From Streptomyces formicae (GTDB lineage Bacteria; Actinomycetota; Actinomycetes; Streptomycetales; Streptomycetaceae), in NCBI RefSeq assembly GCF_002556545.1, contig NZ_CP022685.1:4504001-4568000 (forward strand): DNA of 64,000 nt, read 5' to 3'. The notes under the pieces were generated by a model. It searched no databases. It saw only the letters and a program-made list of their open reading frames with translations, and was not told the origin of the DNA. The translations under genes were made by a program, and so were the position numbers. Below, piece after piece: positions 55,701 through 64,000 of the stretch. Numbering within the stretch: position 1 is the first letter of the stretch; each line of letters opens with the position of its first letter.

Positions 55701-57689
55701 ATGAGTGTTGACGGTCGGGACGAGCCGTCCGCAGGTTTCGGCGAGGAGGCCCCCGCGGGAAGCGGCGGCACGGAGACCGGCGGGCTGCCCTCCCGGCAGG
55801 TGCCGAGCCAGGGCGGGCCGCCCGGCGACGGCGCGGCGCATCCGGCCGGTGCCGGTGCCTCCGCGGGTTCGACGGGCCCCGCGGACCCGGCGGCGGAGGC
55901 CGATCCGAGCGTGCCCTCGCAGCGGGAGGGCGGCGCGGGAGTGCTGCCGCCCGCAGGCGGTGAAACGCCACTTCCCGACGCCGACTTGATCGCGGGCATG
56001 CGCGCGGGCGACGACTCGGCGTACGAGGAGCTGTACCGCAGGCACGCCGAGGCCGTCCGGCGGTACGCCCGCACCTGCTGCCGTGACGCGCACACCGCCG
56101 ACGACCTCACCGCCGAGGTCTTCGCCCGCATGCTGCAGGCGGTGCGCGGCGGCAGCGGGCCCGAGCACGCGGTGCGCGCCTATCTGCTGACCACGGTCAG
56201 GCGCGTCGCCGCCGGGTGGACGAAATCGGCCAAGCGCGAGCACCTGGTCGACGACTTCGCGGTGTTCGCCGCGCAGGCGGCCCGCGGCGCCGAGGTCTCC
56301 GACGACGACACGCTGGACCTGGGCGCGGACGTCCGCGCGATGCACGAGGCCGAGCAGTCCATGGCCATGCAGGCGTTCCGGAGCCTGCCGGAGCGCTGGC
56401 AGGCCGTGCTGTGGCACACGGAGATCGAGGACGAGTCCCCGAGCGAGGTCGCCACGCTCTTCGGCCTGGACGCGAACGGCACGCGGGTGCTCGCGAGCCG
56501 GGCCCGCGAGGGCCTCAAGCAGGCCTATCTGCAGGCGCACGTGAGCACCACGCTCACCGAGAGCGAGGAGTGCGCGCGCTACGCCGACCGGCTCGGCGCC
56601 TACGCCCGCGGCGGCCTGCGCACCCGAGCCGAGCGCGGCCTGCGCAAGCACTTGGAGGAGTGCGCCAAGTGCCGCCTCGCGGCGGGCCAGATCAAGGAAG
56701 TCGCCAGCGGCATCCCGGCGGTCGTCCCGATCGCGGTCATCGGCTGGTTCGGTGCCGCCGGGTACGCGAAGGTGGCCGCGCTCATCGGCGGCGGCACGGT
56801 GAGCGCCGGTGCGGCCGGGGCCGCGGCCGCGGCGAGCGGGTCGTCGTCCGGAGGGGCGGCGAGCGGTGGTGCCGCCGCGTCCGAGGGCCTCGGGGCCCCG
56901 GCGAAGGCGGGCATCGCGGCGAGCGTCGTCGTGGCGGCCGGGGTCGCCGCGGCGATCGCGCTGACCGGTGGCGGTGGCAAGCCCAAGGCGGATCCGCCGC
57001 CGAAGGCCAAGGAGCCCGCGGTCTCCGAGTCGATCGTGCCGCAGAAGCCGCCGTCCCCGGAGCCGAAGCCCAAGCCGCCACCGCCGCCGCGCGCGCCCGA
57101 GCCGACCCCGAAGCCCACGCCCACCCCCACGCCGAAGCCGAAGCCTCCCGCGAAGGAGAAGCCCAAGCCGAAGCCGCCGCCCCCGCCCAAGCCCAAGCCG
57201 ACCCCGCCGAAGCCCACCCCGACTCCGACGCCGACCCCGACCCCCACTCCGGCGCCGAAGGTCTACCAGTGGAACGAGCTGGGGTACGGCGCGTTCGGTG
57301 ACGGCACCAAGCCCGAGATGCGGCTCGGCGAGAGCAGCTGGGTGTGGCAGCGCTGGGGTCTGTCGATCGCCGACAAGGAGTACGGGCACGGGGTGACCGT
57401 GCACGGCGAGTCCTCCGTGACGATCGACCTGAACCGCAGCTGCTCGACGTACGACGCGCTCGTCGGTGTCGACGACATGACGATGGGGCTCGGTCAGGTG
57501 CGCTTCTCGGTGTACGCGGACGGCGCGCGGATGTGGCAGTCGCCGCTGATGAAGGGCGGCGATCCCGCGGTGCCCGTGCAGGTGAACCTGACCGGGCGCA
57601 AGACGGTCCGGCTCGTCGTCGAGCCGCACACGCCCTTCGACTCGGTGGCGCTCGCGGACTGGGCGCAGTCCCGGCTGCGCTGCACCTGA
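55701..57689 (+). CDS. Membrane-bound ECF-type sigma factor with zinc-finger-like and NPCBM domains
   Basis: 662 residues. ATG at 55701 (a GTG at 55677 would add eight). Residues 1-95: low complexity. 95-160: sigma region 2 (GDDSAYEELYRRHAEAVRRY, TADDLTAEVFARML). 225-275: region 4 (LPERWQAVLWHTEIEDESPS). 305-325: zinc-binding anti-sigma-like LRKHLEECAKCRLAAG with H-x3-C-x2-C. 335-360 and 403-423: hydrophobic stretches. 426-520: Pro/Lys-rich linker (PKPTPTPTPKPKPP). 520-662: beta domain like NPCBM (WNELGYGAFGDG, HGVTVHGESSVTIDLNRSCS, VSVYADG-type end). The sigma activity may be held at the membrane and released by cell-wall signals (inference). Confidence 0.85.
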   Translation: MSVDGRDEPSAGFGEEAPAGSGGTETGGLPSRQVPSQGGPPGDGAAHPAGAGASAGSTGPADPAAEADPSVPSQREGGAGVLPPAGGETPLPDADLIAGMRAGDDSAYEELYRRHAEAVRRYARTCCRDAHTADDLTAEVFARMLQAVRGGSGPEHAVRAYLLTTVRRVAAGWTKSAKREHLVDDFAVFAAQAARGAEVSDDDTLDLGADVRAMHEAEQSMAMQAFRSLPERWQAVLWHTEIEDESPSEVATLFGLDANGTRVLASRAREGLKQAYLQAHVSTTLTESEECARYADRLGAYARGGLRTRAERGLRKHLEECAKCRLAAGQIKEVASGIPAVVPIAVIGWFGAAGYAKVAALIGGGTVSAGAAGAAAAASGSSSGGAASGGAAASEGLGAPAKAGIAASVVVAAGVAAAIALTGGGGKPKADPPPKAKEPAVSESIVPQKPPSPEPKPKPPPPPRAPEPTPKPTPTPTPKPKPPAKEKPKPKPPPPPKPKPTPPKPTPTPTPTPTPTPAPKVYQWNELGYGAFGDGTKPEMRLGESSWVWQRWGLSIADKEYGHGVTVHGESSVTIDLNRSCSTYDALVGVDDMTMGLGQVRFSVYADGARMWQSPLMKGGDPAVPVQVNLTGRKTVRLVVEPHTPFDSVALADWAQSRLRCT

Positions 57690-57711
57690 GCCGCCCGGGT
57701 CGCGTGAGACG

Positions 57712-60700
57712 TCAGCCCGCGTCCGTGGCCGTCGACGCGATCAGTTCCGCGCGGACGTCCTCGGTCGTGAGCGTGGCGCCCGTGGCCGCCTCGGCCTCGT
57801 ACCGTCGGGCGCCGAGGGCGGCGCGGGCCGCCACCTCGATCTGCTTCGCGTCGGCCGCGGCCCGCGCCGGGCGTCGGTAGCCCGCCCGCAGCCGGGTGGC
57901 GACGGCCAGCACGCGCACCGCGCGCACGTGGTCGCCGAGCTCGCTCAGGAGTCTGGCGGCGGTGTCCACCAGGGACGCCACGACCACCTCGGAGCACTGC
58001 GTGTCCACGGCGGCCCGCAGGGCGTCCACCAGGATCGGCAGCCCCTCGTCCGGGCCTTCGCTGAGGGCGACGACCTGCGCTTCGAGGCCGCTCAGGACCG
58101 CGGTGACCTGCGGTGGCGGGGAGCCGATCCCGGCCTCGTGGCGGGACTCCGCGCACAGCTCGCGGGCGAGCGTGGGGTCGCCCTCGTCCAGTGCCATCAT
58201 CGCCCGCAGCATCCGTACGAAGGCGCGTGAGTCCGCCACTCCGTAGCGGTCGGCCTCGGCGGTCGCCTCGTCCAGCATCTTCGACGCCATGGCGGAGCTG
58301 CCCTCGTAGTAGGTGAGTTCGGCGAGCCTGGCCATCAGGAAGGACGTCTCCGCGAAGGCACCCACTTCGTAGGCGAGCCGCAGTGCTTCCTCGAAGGCGG
58401 CACGCGCCTCCTCGTAGTGACTGCGGGCCAACGCGGCCTCGCCCCTCGCGCTGCTGACCTGCGCGCGCAGCCAGCGGTCGCCCGCCCGGCGGCTCAGCGT
58501 CCTGAGCTCTTCGAGGTCCTCGTCGACGCCCGAGAGGTGGCCCGGGGTGTCGACGGCCATGTGCGTACGGAACATCAGGACGACGCTGAGCTCCCAGTCG
58601 CCGCCGTACGTCCGGCAGTTGGCGATCGAGCGGTCCAGGGCGGGTCGGGCGTCCTTGGGCAGGCCGCCGGTGAAGAAGATGGTGAACGGCCAGATCAGAC
58701 CGGGGAAGCGGGCGGACTCGGGGCCCTCCCTGTCGAAGGCGCGGCGCACCTGCGCCACGTACTCCATCCGCTCCGCGCCCTCGGTGAGGATCGATCCCGA
58801 CATCCTGGACTCCTCCACCAGGAACAGGTGGAGGAGCCGCGCCTGCATCCACGGCCAGTAGAGCGGATCGTCCTCGGGCAGGGCGGTGACCTGCGGGGCG
58901 AGGCGCAGGAGGCGGGACAGCCAGTCGGCGCCCTCCCTGCGGTAGTTGCGCAGCCACCAGAACCAGGCGGTGTTCAGGGCGAGTTGGATGGTCTCCCCCA
59001 CCGCCCCGGCGTCGAGGCCCCGCTGGAGGGCCGCGCGGATGTTGTCGAGCTCGGTCTCCAGGCGCTGGATCCACGGCAGTTGCGCCGCGGACCTGAGCTG
59101 GGCCTCGGCCTTGGCGACGAGCCCGCCGAAGTACGCGCGGTGGCGGGCCTGTGCGGCGGCGAGCAGCTCGGGGGTCTCGGCCGCGCGCTCGCTCGCGTAC
59201 TCGTGGATGGTCTCCAGCATGCGGTACCGCATGCCGTCGCCCTCTGCCTCGTCCGAGGGGGTGGCGACGATCAGGGACTTGTCGACGAGCGCGCCGATCA
59301 GGTCGGTGGCCGGGCCCGTGCAGACCTCGTCGGCGGCCTCCAGGTCCCAGCCGCCCGCGAAGACGGACACCTCGCGCAGCACCGTGCGCTCGGCCTCCCC
59401 GAGCAGGTCCCAGGACCAGTCGACGACGGCCCGCAGGGTCTGCTGGCGGGGCAGCACCGTGCGGGCGCCGCTGGTGAGCAGCCGGAAGCGGTCGTCGAGG
59501 CGGTCGGCGATCTGGCGCGGGGTGAGCATCCGCAGCCTGGCCGCGGCCAGTTCGATGGCGAGCGGCAGACCGTCCAGACGGCGGCAGATCTCGGCGACGG
59601 CCTCGGCGTCCTGCGCGAGGTCGAAGCCCGGCCGCACCGCGGCGGCCCGCTCGGTGAACAGCCGGTGCGCAGGGTCGGGCGGCAGCGGCTCGACGGGGCG
59701 CACGGACTCGCCCGGTACGCCCAGGGGTTCACGGCTGGTGGCGACGATGGTGAGGTCCGGGCAGCGGGTGAGGAGGGTCTCGGCTAGCTCGGCCGCCGCG
59801 CCGATCACGTGTTCGCAGTTGTCAAGGATCAGGAGCAGGCTGCGCGGGGCGCAGTACTCGACGAGCAGGGCGACCGGGTCGTCCTGCGGGGCGGCCAGCT
59901 CGCTGGTCATCAGAACGGTCTCGCGCAGACCGAGCGCGCTGACGACGGCGCCTGGCACCGCCTCGGGGTGGTCGAGCGGGGCGAGCTCGGCCAGCCATGC
60001 CTTCGGATGCCCGGCGGCGGCTTCCTCGGCGAGGCGGGTCTTGCCGGAGCCACCCGGTCCGGTGAGGGTGACGAGGCGGGCCCTGTGCATGTCGGAACGG
60101 ATGGCGTCGAGCTCGGGTTCCCGGCCGACGAAAGACGTCAAGCGGGTGCGGATGTTCCCGTTCCACGCGGGGCGTTCGGGGCGTTCGTGGCGCTCCGGCC
60201 GTTCCGCCGGGCCGGGGCGCCCGGACCGTTCCGACCGGCCGGGGCGCTCGCGTCGCTCGGACCCCTCCAGGTGATCCGAGTGGTCCGAGTGGTCCGAGTG
60301 GTCCCGGCGTTCCCGGCCATCCGGGCTCTCCCGCCACTCGCGCTGCTCGGGCCGCCCGGGGCGCGCGGCCCGCCCCGCTCCGTCCCCCTCCGGCAGCCGC
60401 AACAACTCCCCGTGCAACGCCCGCAGTTCCGCCCCCGGATCGGCCCCGAGCCCGTCGGCGAGCGTGCGGCGTACCTCCTCGTAGGCGGCGAGCGCGTCGG
60501 CTCCGCGTCCGGCGTCGCGCAGGGCGCGGATCAGGAGGGCGTGCAGCGGCTCGTCGTACGGATGGGCGGTGGTCAGTTCCCGCAACTCCGGTACGACGTC
60601 GGGGGCGTGCCCGAGCAACAGGTCCGCCTCGATCCGCGCGCGGACGGCCTCGGCGCGCCTGGCCTCGGGGCGGGTGGCGGCGGAACGGTCGGGCAGGTCG

Positions 60701-61113
60701 GCGAGCGCGGGCCCGCGCCACAGGGCGAGACCCGCGCGCAGGAGGCGCGCGGCGCTCTCCGGCTCCCCTCGGTCGAGCAGCGCCCCGCCCTCGCGCGCGA
60801 GGCGCTCGAACCGGTGCAGGTCGACGTCGTCGGGGGCGACGACGAGCCGGTAGCCGCCGGGTTCCGAGGCGACGGCGTCCCTGCCGAGGGCGCGGCGCAA
60901 CCGGCCGACCAGGGCTTGCAGGGCGGCGGGGGCGTCGGCCGGTGGGTCGTCGGTGTCGGCCCAGACCTCGTCGATGAGCGCGTCCACGGCGCTCGTCCGG
61001 TCGGCACGCATCGCGAGGGCGGCCAGCAGGGCGCGCAGCCGCGGGCCGCCCACCGACAGGGGGGTGCCTTGCTCGTCATACGCCTCGGTGGCGCCCAGGA
61101 TTCCGTACCGCAC
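57712..61113 (-). CDS. AfsR/SARP-type regulator (BTAD, NB-ARC, TPR)
   Basis: 1133 residues from the GTG ending at 61113 with GGGAG nine bases upstream; longer frames enter a MITE-like element. Domains: winged helix plus BTAD (about 1-245; VRYGILGATEAYDEQGTPLS at the start, DLHRFERLAREGGALLDRGE), charged linker with HSD repeats (about 265-320), NB-ARC ATPase (about 325-600; Walker A GPGGSGKTRLA, Walker B LLLILDNCEH, VATSREPLG), then TPR-like helices to the end. This is the AfsR class of global regulators of secondary metabolism. The SARP HTH plus BTAD suggests it activates a cluster or its neighbour. Confidence 0.9.
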   Translation of the reverse strand: MRYGILGATEAYDEQGTPLSVGGPRLRALLAALAMRADRTSAVDALIDEVWADTDDPPADAPAALQALVGRLRRALGRDAVASEPGGYRLVVAPDDVDLHRFERLAREGGALLDRGEPESAARLLRAGLALWRGPALADLPDRSAATRPEARRAEAVRARIEADLLLGHAPDVVPELRELTTAHPYDEPLHALLIRALRDAGRGADALAAYEEVRRTLADGLGADPGAELRALHGELLRLPEGDGAGRAARPGRPEQREWRESPDGRERRDHSDHSDHSDHLEGSERRERPGRSERSGRPGPAERPERHERPERPAWNGNIRTRLTSFVGREPELDAIRSDMHRARLVTLTGPGGSGKTRLAEEAAAGHPKAWLAELAPLDHPEAVPGAVVSALGLRETVLMTSELAAPQDDPVALLVEYCAPRSLLLILDNCEHVIGAAAELAETLLTRCPDLTIVATSREPLGVPGESVRPVEPLPPDPAHRLFTERAAAVRPGFDLAQDAEAVAEICRRLDGLPLAIELAAARLRMLTPRQIADRLDDRFRLLTSGARTVLPRQQTLRAVVDWSWDLLGEAERTVLREVSVFAGGWDLEAADEVCTGPATDLIGALVDKSLIVATPSDEAEGDGMRYRMLETIHEYASERAAETPELLAAAQARHRAYFGGLVAKAEAQLRSAAQLPWIQRLETELDNIRAALQRGLDAGAVGETIQLALNTAWFWWLRNYRREGADWLSRLLRLAPQVTALPEDDPLYWPWMQARLLHLFLVEESRMSGSILTEGAERMEYVAQVRRAFDREGPESARFPGLIWPFTIFFTGGLPKDARPALDRSIANCRTYGGDWELSVVLMFRTHMAVDTPGHLSGVDEDLEELRTLSRRAGDRWLRAQVSSARGEAALARSHYEEARAAFEEALRLAYEVGAFAETSFLMARLAELTYYEGSSAMASKMLDEATAEADRYGVADSRAFVRMLRAMMALDEGDPTLARELCAESRHEAGIGSPPPQVTAVLSGLEAQVVALSEGPDEGLPILVDALRAAVDTQCSEVVVASLVDTAARLLSELGDHVRAVRVLAVATRLRAGYRRPARAAADAKQIEVAARAALGARRYEAEAATGATLTTEDVRAELIASTATDAG

Positions 61114-61183
61114 CGGCCCATTCTCCCTGGAGCGGTGCCCCGGGGCGCGGGGTTTCCCTTCTGCCGGGTGGCGCGGGCTCCTG

Positions 61184-61354
61184 GGCCCTGTCGTCACACT
61201 CCCGTCGTCGCCCGAAGGGCGGCCCCGCGGCGTCTGGTGCGTGCGATCGCAAGGCGCCGGGATGTCCTCGTAGTGGGCCTGCTCGGGCATTCCGGCAACG
61301 CCGCGAGCGTGCGTGCCAGACGTCGCGGGCAGACGGGAGTGTGACGACAGGGCC
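61184..61354. mobile_element. MITE-like element with 23-bp perfect terminal inverted repeats
   Basis: The ends 61184-61206 and 61332-61354 are exact inverted copies over 23 nt (ends GGCCCTGTCGTCACACTC and the reverse). The interior continues partly symmetrical and has no transposase. 171 bp in all, between the SARP start and the asparagine-synthetase-like gene. Flanks CCTG and TAGG could be a degraded target duplication. Looks like a deletion derivative of an IS5/IS427-type element (inference). Confidence 0.75.
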
Positions 61355-61366
61355 TAGGGCCCGCCC

Positions 61367-63454
61367 TCAGCGCCCGGCCCCCAGGGCCCCTCGTTGCGGA
61401 ACCACGGTCCCCGTAGGAACCGCCCGTTGCCGTGCTGGAGTCCCCGTCCAGCACGTTCCTCTTCGCGACAGGAGCCGGCGCAGCCACAGTTCCGTGGAGA
61501 CGAGGTCGGCGAGGCCGTCGAGCGGCAGAGGCTCGCCCTCGGCCGCCGAGCGCAGGGCCTTGCGGACGACCCGGGCCTCGACCAGTCCCGCCTGGGCGAG
61601 GAGCGGGGTGTCGAAGAGGGCGATCAGGTCGTCCACCGCCATGCGCAGCCCGGTGCGGGCCGCGGCCGCGTTCGACGCGTGGGACGGGGCGCCCCAGCCG
61701 GGCGGCAGATCGGCGACTCCGGCGCCTTCGAGGACCGTACGCAGGATCGCGGCGCGGGCTCCGGGCTGGACGCGCAGGGCCTCGGGGAGCGCGCGGCAGG
61801 CGCGGACCACCTGGTTGTCCAGGAAGGGCGCGTGCAGGCGCTGGAAGCGGACCTCGGCGGCCTGTTCCAGGATGCGGAGGTCCGCGGCGTGCCGGGCGAG
61901 GGCCGCCCGCGCGCGGAAGTCGCCGGGGCGCTGTCCCGGGTTGCCGCCGGGCCGCATCCGGGTGTCCTGGAGGCGAACCGATACTTCAGCGAGGGCCTCG
62001 CCGGTCAGCCAGCGCGCGGCGGGTCCCGGTCTGGCCCAGGCGAGGGCGGCGAGCGAGGCCCCCACGGCTCCCCCCGGTTCGTCGAAGCGCCGTTGCAGAA
62101 GGCGGTCGGCGAGCGACTCGACGCCCGCGCGGTGCGGCATCCTGGCGAGCTTGCGGGCCGCGCCGTACACGCGCGCGGGGACCATCACCGAGCCGTCGGC
62201 CTTCGCCAACGCGGCCACGGGGCGGACCAGATGGCGGCGCTTGCGGTCCATCAGGAGGTCGGCGAGGCGGGCCGGATGGGCGTCGAGCACCTGCCGGGCC
62301 CCGTAGCCCGTGAAGTGGTCCGCGCTGCCCGAGGAGAGCCGGGCGCGATGGCGCTGGGCGCTCACCAGGGTGGCGCTCGGCTCGTCCGTCAGGGGCCCGT
62401 CCAGGTCGGCGTACGGCAGGGCGTCCTCGCCAGCGGCGACCACCACGTGGTGCAGCCGGGGGTTGGCGGCGATGGCGCCCGCGCGTTCCAGTTCGGCCTC
62501 GCGGCCGTTGACGGCCAGGTCGTTGAAGGTGACGGCGAGGAGCCGCTCCCCCGCGCCCGTGCCGTGGCCGAGCACCGTGCCGGGCATGCCGGGCAGACCG
62601 GCCGCAAGAAGGGCGAGGGTTCCCGAGGCTGGTCCTCCGGAGAGGTCGGCTCCGATGCCGGGCACCGGCATGCCGCGGGCCGCGCGCCGCTCCGCGGGGC
62701 CCATGCCGGGCACCGGGCCGGGGTCGACGTCCATGCCGGGCACGTGGCGCGGCGCGGTGAGCCGGGCGCGCACGGCCTCCACGAGGGCGTCGCGCACGCC
62801 GTCCACCGCGCTGTCGGCGTCGGCCGAGGGGGCGGCGACGGCGAGCGAGGCGACGGCCTCGTATCCGGCGACCTCCCGTGCGCCCGCGCGCAGGATCAGC
62901 GCGTGCCCCGGGGGCACGCGCCGCACGCCCTGGTAGGGCGTCGAGTCGTGCAGCGCCTCGGGGACGTCGGGGGCGGCGAGCAGGGCCGCCAGGTGCCCGA
63001 TGTCCAGGTGGGCCTCGATGAGGTCCGCGAGGGGCAGTGCGGCGGTCGCGTAGGCCGTGCCGTCCGCCCACGGGGTGTAGAACACCGGGCGGGCGCCCGC
63101 GAGATCACCGGCGATCATCATGCGGCGGCCGACCTGGACGACCGCGGTGTAGCTGCCGGACCACGCGGTCAGGTGCCGCAGGGCGCCGCCGCGCGCGGCG
63201 AACAGGCCCACCCGGAGCTCCTCGTCGGATGCGCCGCAGGTGCCGAGCACCGCGATCCGGGTCTGTTCGTCGGCCGTCACGGTCCGCACCTCGTCGGCGC
63301 GCCAGTCGCCGACCGCCCAGAGCGGATCGGGGTCGCCCCACAGGAGTTGGGAGCCCACCGGGTGCACGGTCTCGCCGTTCTCTCCGGTGGCTCCGGCCGA
63401 GCCCACCACCGAGGCCCTCGCGGCGGTACTGCTCCACCCCACCAACCACCGCAT
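61367..63454 (-). CDS. Asparagine-synthetase-like protein, altered PPi loop
   Basis: 695 residues. ATG ending at 63454 with GGAGG six bases upstream. An N-terminal Ntn-like half starts MRWLVGWSS, without the Cys2 needed for glutaminase. The synthetase half (about 210-640) has the PPi-loop position as DLSGGPASGTLAL instead of SGGxDSS. Other segments: FNDLAVNGREAELERAGAIA, HRARLSSGSADHFTGYGARQ, and FDEPGGAVGASLAALAWARP. It belongs to the group that includes lasso-peptide cyclases and related amide-forming enzymes. No lasso precursor was found nearby. The C-terminal tail is low in conserved motifs. Confidence 0.8.
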   Translation of the reverse strand: MRWLVGWSSTAARASVVGSAGATGENGETVHPVGSQLLWGDPDPLWAVGDWRADEVRTVTADEQTRIAVLGTCGASDEELRVGLFAARGGALRHLTAWSGSYTAVVQVGRRMMIAGDLAGARPVFYTPWADGTAYATAALPLADLIEAHLDIGHLAALLAAPDVPEALHDSTPYQGVRRVPPGHALILRAGAREVAGYEAVASLAVAAPSADADSAVDGVRDALVEAVRARLTAPRHVPGMDVDPGPVPGMGPAERRAARGMPVPGIGADLSGGPASGTLALLAAGLPGMPGTVLGHGTGAGERLLAVTFNDLAVNGREAELERAGAIAANPRLHHVVVAAGEDALPYADLDGPLTDEPSATLVSAQRHRARLSSGSADHFTGYGARQVLDAHPARLADLLMDRKRRHLVRPVAALAKADGSVMVPARVYGAARKLARMPHRAGVESLADRLLQRRFDEPGGAVGASLAALAWARPGPAARWLTGEALAEVSVRLQDTRMRPGGNPGQRPGDFRARAALARHAADLRILEQAAEVRFQRLHAPFLDNQVVRACRALPEALRVQPGARAAILRTVLEGAGVADLPPGWGAPSHASNAAAARTGLRMAVDDLIALFDTPLLAQAGLVEARVVRKALRSAAEGEPLPLDGLADLVSTELWLRRLLSRRGTCWTGTPARQRAVPTGTVVPQRGALGAGR

Positions 63455-63959
63455 CGCTGCCTCCACAGGCTGTGGACAAACCGTCGACGGGACCGGCGAA
63501 GGTGTCGACGGAGTTCGGGACGACCAGTGCGCCGGACAGTGCGCCGAAGAACTGGGGTCCCATGCTGCCACGAAGGAGGCGCGCGGGAGGGCCTGCGGGG
63601 CCGCTCGCACGGCGATGAATGCGCCCTGGGCGAGCAGTAGTTGAAGGGCAGAACGATACCCTTCGCCTTGCGCTCCCCTGACGAATGGGCGAAATGCCCG
63701 CTTCTCTCGACCGGCGCTTTTCGGCCAAATCGGCCTGTGATGCGCCCACGGAGGGACCGTTCGAAGGCAACACACAGTCCGGGAGGCGGTGTTCGCCTCC
63801 CGGACCGGTCCGCCGCCCGCGGGGATGGAGGCGGCGGTGTCCCCCAGCCCACTGACTCCAGCGCAGCGGGCCGACCCACGCATCGCCAATGGAAGCGCTC
63901 CCGTCATGGCCGGAGAAGAGCGCACACACAGGCGCACGGCCACACGCCGGGAGCACGCA
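63455..63959. other. Divergent intergenic region with a strong hairpin
   Basis: 505 bp with no gene I can support on either strand. The hairpin GTCCGGGAGGCG (63777-63788) and CGCCTCCCGGAC (63794-63805), loop GTGTT, is perfect over 12 bp and lies 155 bp before the CDS starting at 63960. Possible attenuator, terminator or protein-binding site. The base composition falls a little around 63620-63730. Confidence 0.5.
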
Positions 63960-64000
63960 GTGACGACGCCGCACTTCCGTACGGACAACAATCTCGCCAT
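63960..64000 (+). CDS. Start of a CDS leaving the window (unidentified)
   Basis: A GTG at 63960 with GGGAG nine bases upstream begins VTTPHFRTDNNLA and runs off the right edge. Only 13 residues are visible. In S. coelicolor the corresponding place holds a gene annotated as sporulation-associated (recollection); identity cannot be told here. Confidence 0.45.
   Translation, partial: MTTPHFRTDNNLA

Noticed and set aside
54687..57629. 980-codon minus-strand frame opposite the atrA-like and sigma genes
   Set aside because: Runs through the antisense of the Pro-rich linker and sigma domains; no start signal or motif.
63455..63960. Lasso-peptide precursor next to the asparagine-synthetase-like gene
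   Set aside because: No short frame with a ribosome-binding site and a Gly/Ala-led core with an Asp/Glu at position 7-9; no B1/B2 protease gene in view.

Overview
The window reads as part of a Streptomyces chromosome. It has very high G+C, strong third-position GC bias, many GTG starts, ATGA/GTGA start-stop overlaps, and a 16S-23S-5S operon without spacer tRNAs. From memory, the order ppk / CHAD / Nudix / pstSCAB / pit / DUF47 / csoR and the later run of NDH-2, TetR (atrA-like), sigma factor and SARP follow the S. coelicolor core between about SCO4145 and SCO4115. No database search was possible, so product names rest on motifs and family recall.

Layout. 1-613: end of an ABC-2-type permease. 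852-4634: ppk, a CHAD protein and a Nudix hydrolase, overlapping. 4685-9119: PHO box, pstSCAB and a terminator. 9183-10811 (minus): Pit transporter with DUF47 partner, divergent from csoR, which has a near-perfect CsoR operator. 11384-16898: an inverted-repeat element, small proteins, a lipoprotein, a berberine-bridge-type oxidase, a PAP2 phosphatase and a two-domain muralytic enzyme. 17040-18811: ECF-like sigma factor and CU044_5270 protein, then a 23-bp minisatellite. 19392-24458: lipoprotein, secreted protein, a WXG100-size protein, a larger WXG protein and two unknowns (an orphan type VII secretion-like locus). 24455-26438: a WhiJ-type module (ATP-binding protein, XRE/DUF5753 regulator, two DUF397-type proteins). 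26525-30046: DinB-like protein, lipoprotein, membrane protein. 30276-37483: six co-directional, mostly overlapping genes resembling a type IV secretion channel with no relaxase. 37494-43119: SDR, LuxR-type regulator, ABC exporter and two-component pair. 43226-48382: rRNA operon (minus), with promoters to about 48900. 49109-57689: MarR/MFS pair, SpoIIE-type phosphatase, NDH-2, AtrA-like TetR, and a membrane-bound sigma factor with a C-terminal NPCBM-like domain. 57712-63454 (minus): AfsR/SARP-type regulator, a MITE-like element and an asparagine-synthetase-like protein. A plus-strand CDS starts at 63960 and leaves the window.

How the parts work together. The first 11 kb handle phosphate: polyphosphate synthesis, high-affinity PstSCAB under PhoP, and low-affinity Pit. 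The type IV-like cluster has a pilin-like protein, VirB8/TcpC-like, VirB6-like, VirB3/4-N-like and VirB4-like parts, plus a VirD4-like protein whose P-loop is degraded. The transglycosylase/NlpC-P60 enzyme at 15888-16898 is the usual cell-wall partner of such systems and lies about 13 kb away, with accessory genes between. This relaxase-less chromosomal channel is the best candidate for an under-described system here. The sigma-zinc finger-membrane-NPCBM fusion is the second.
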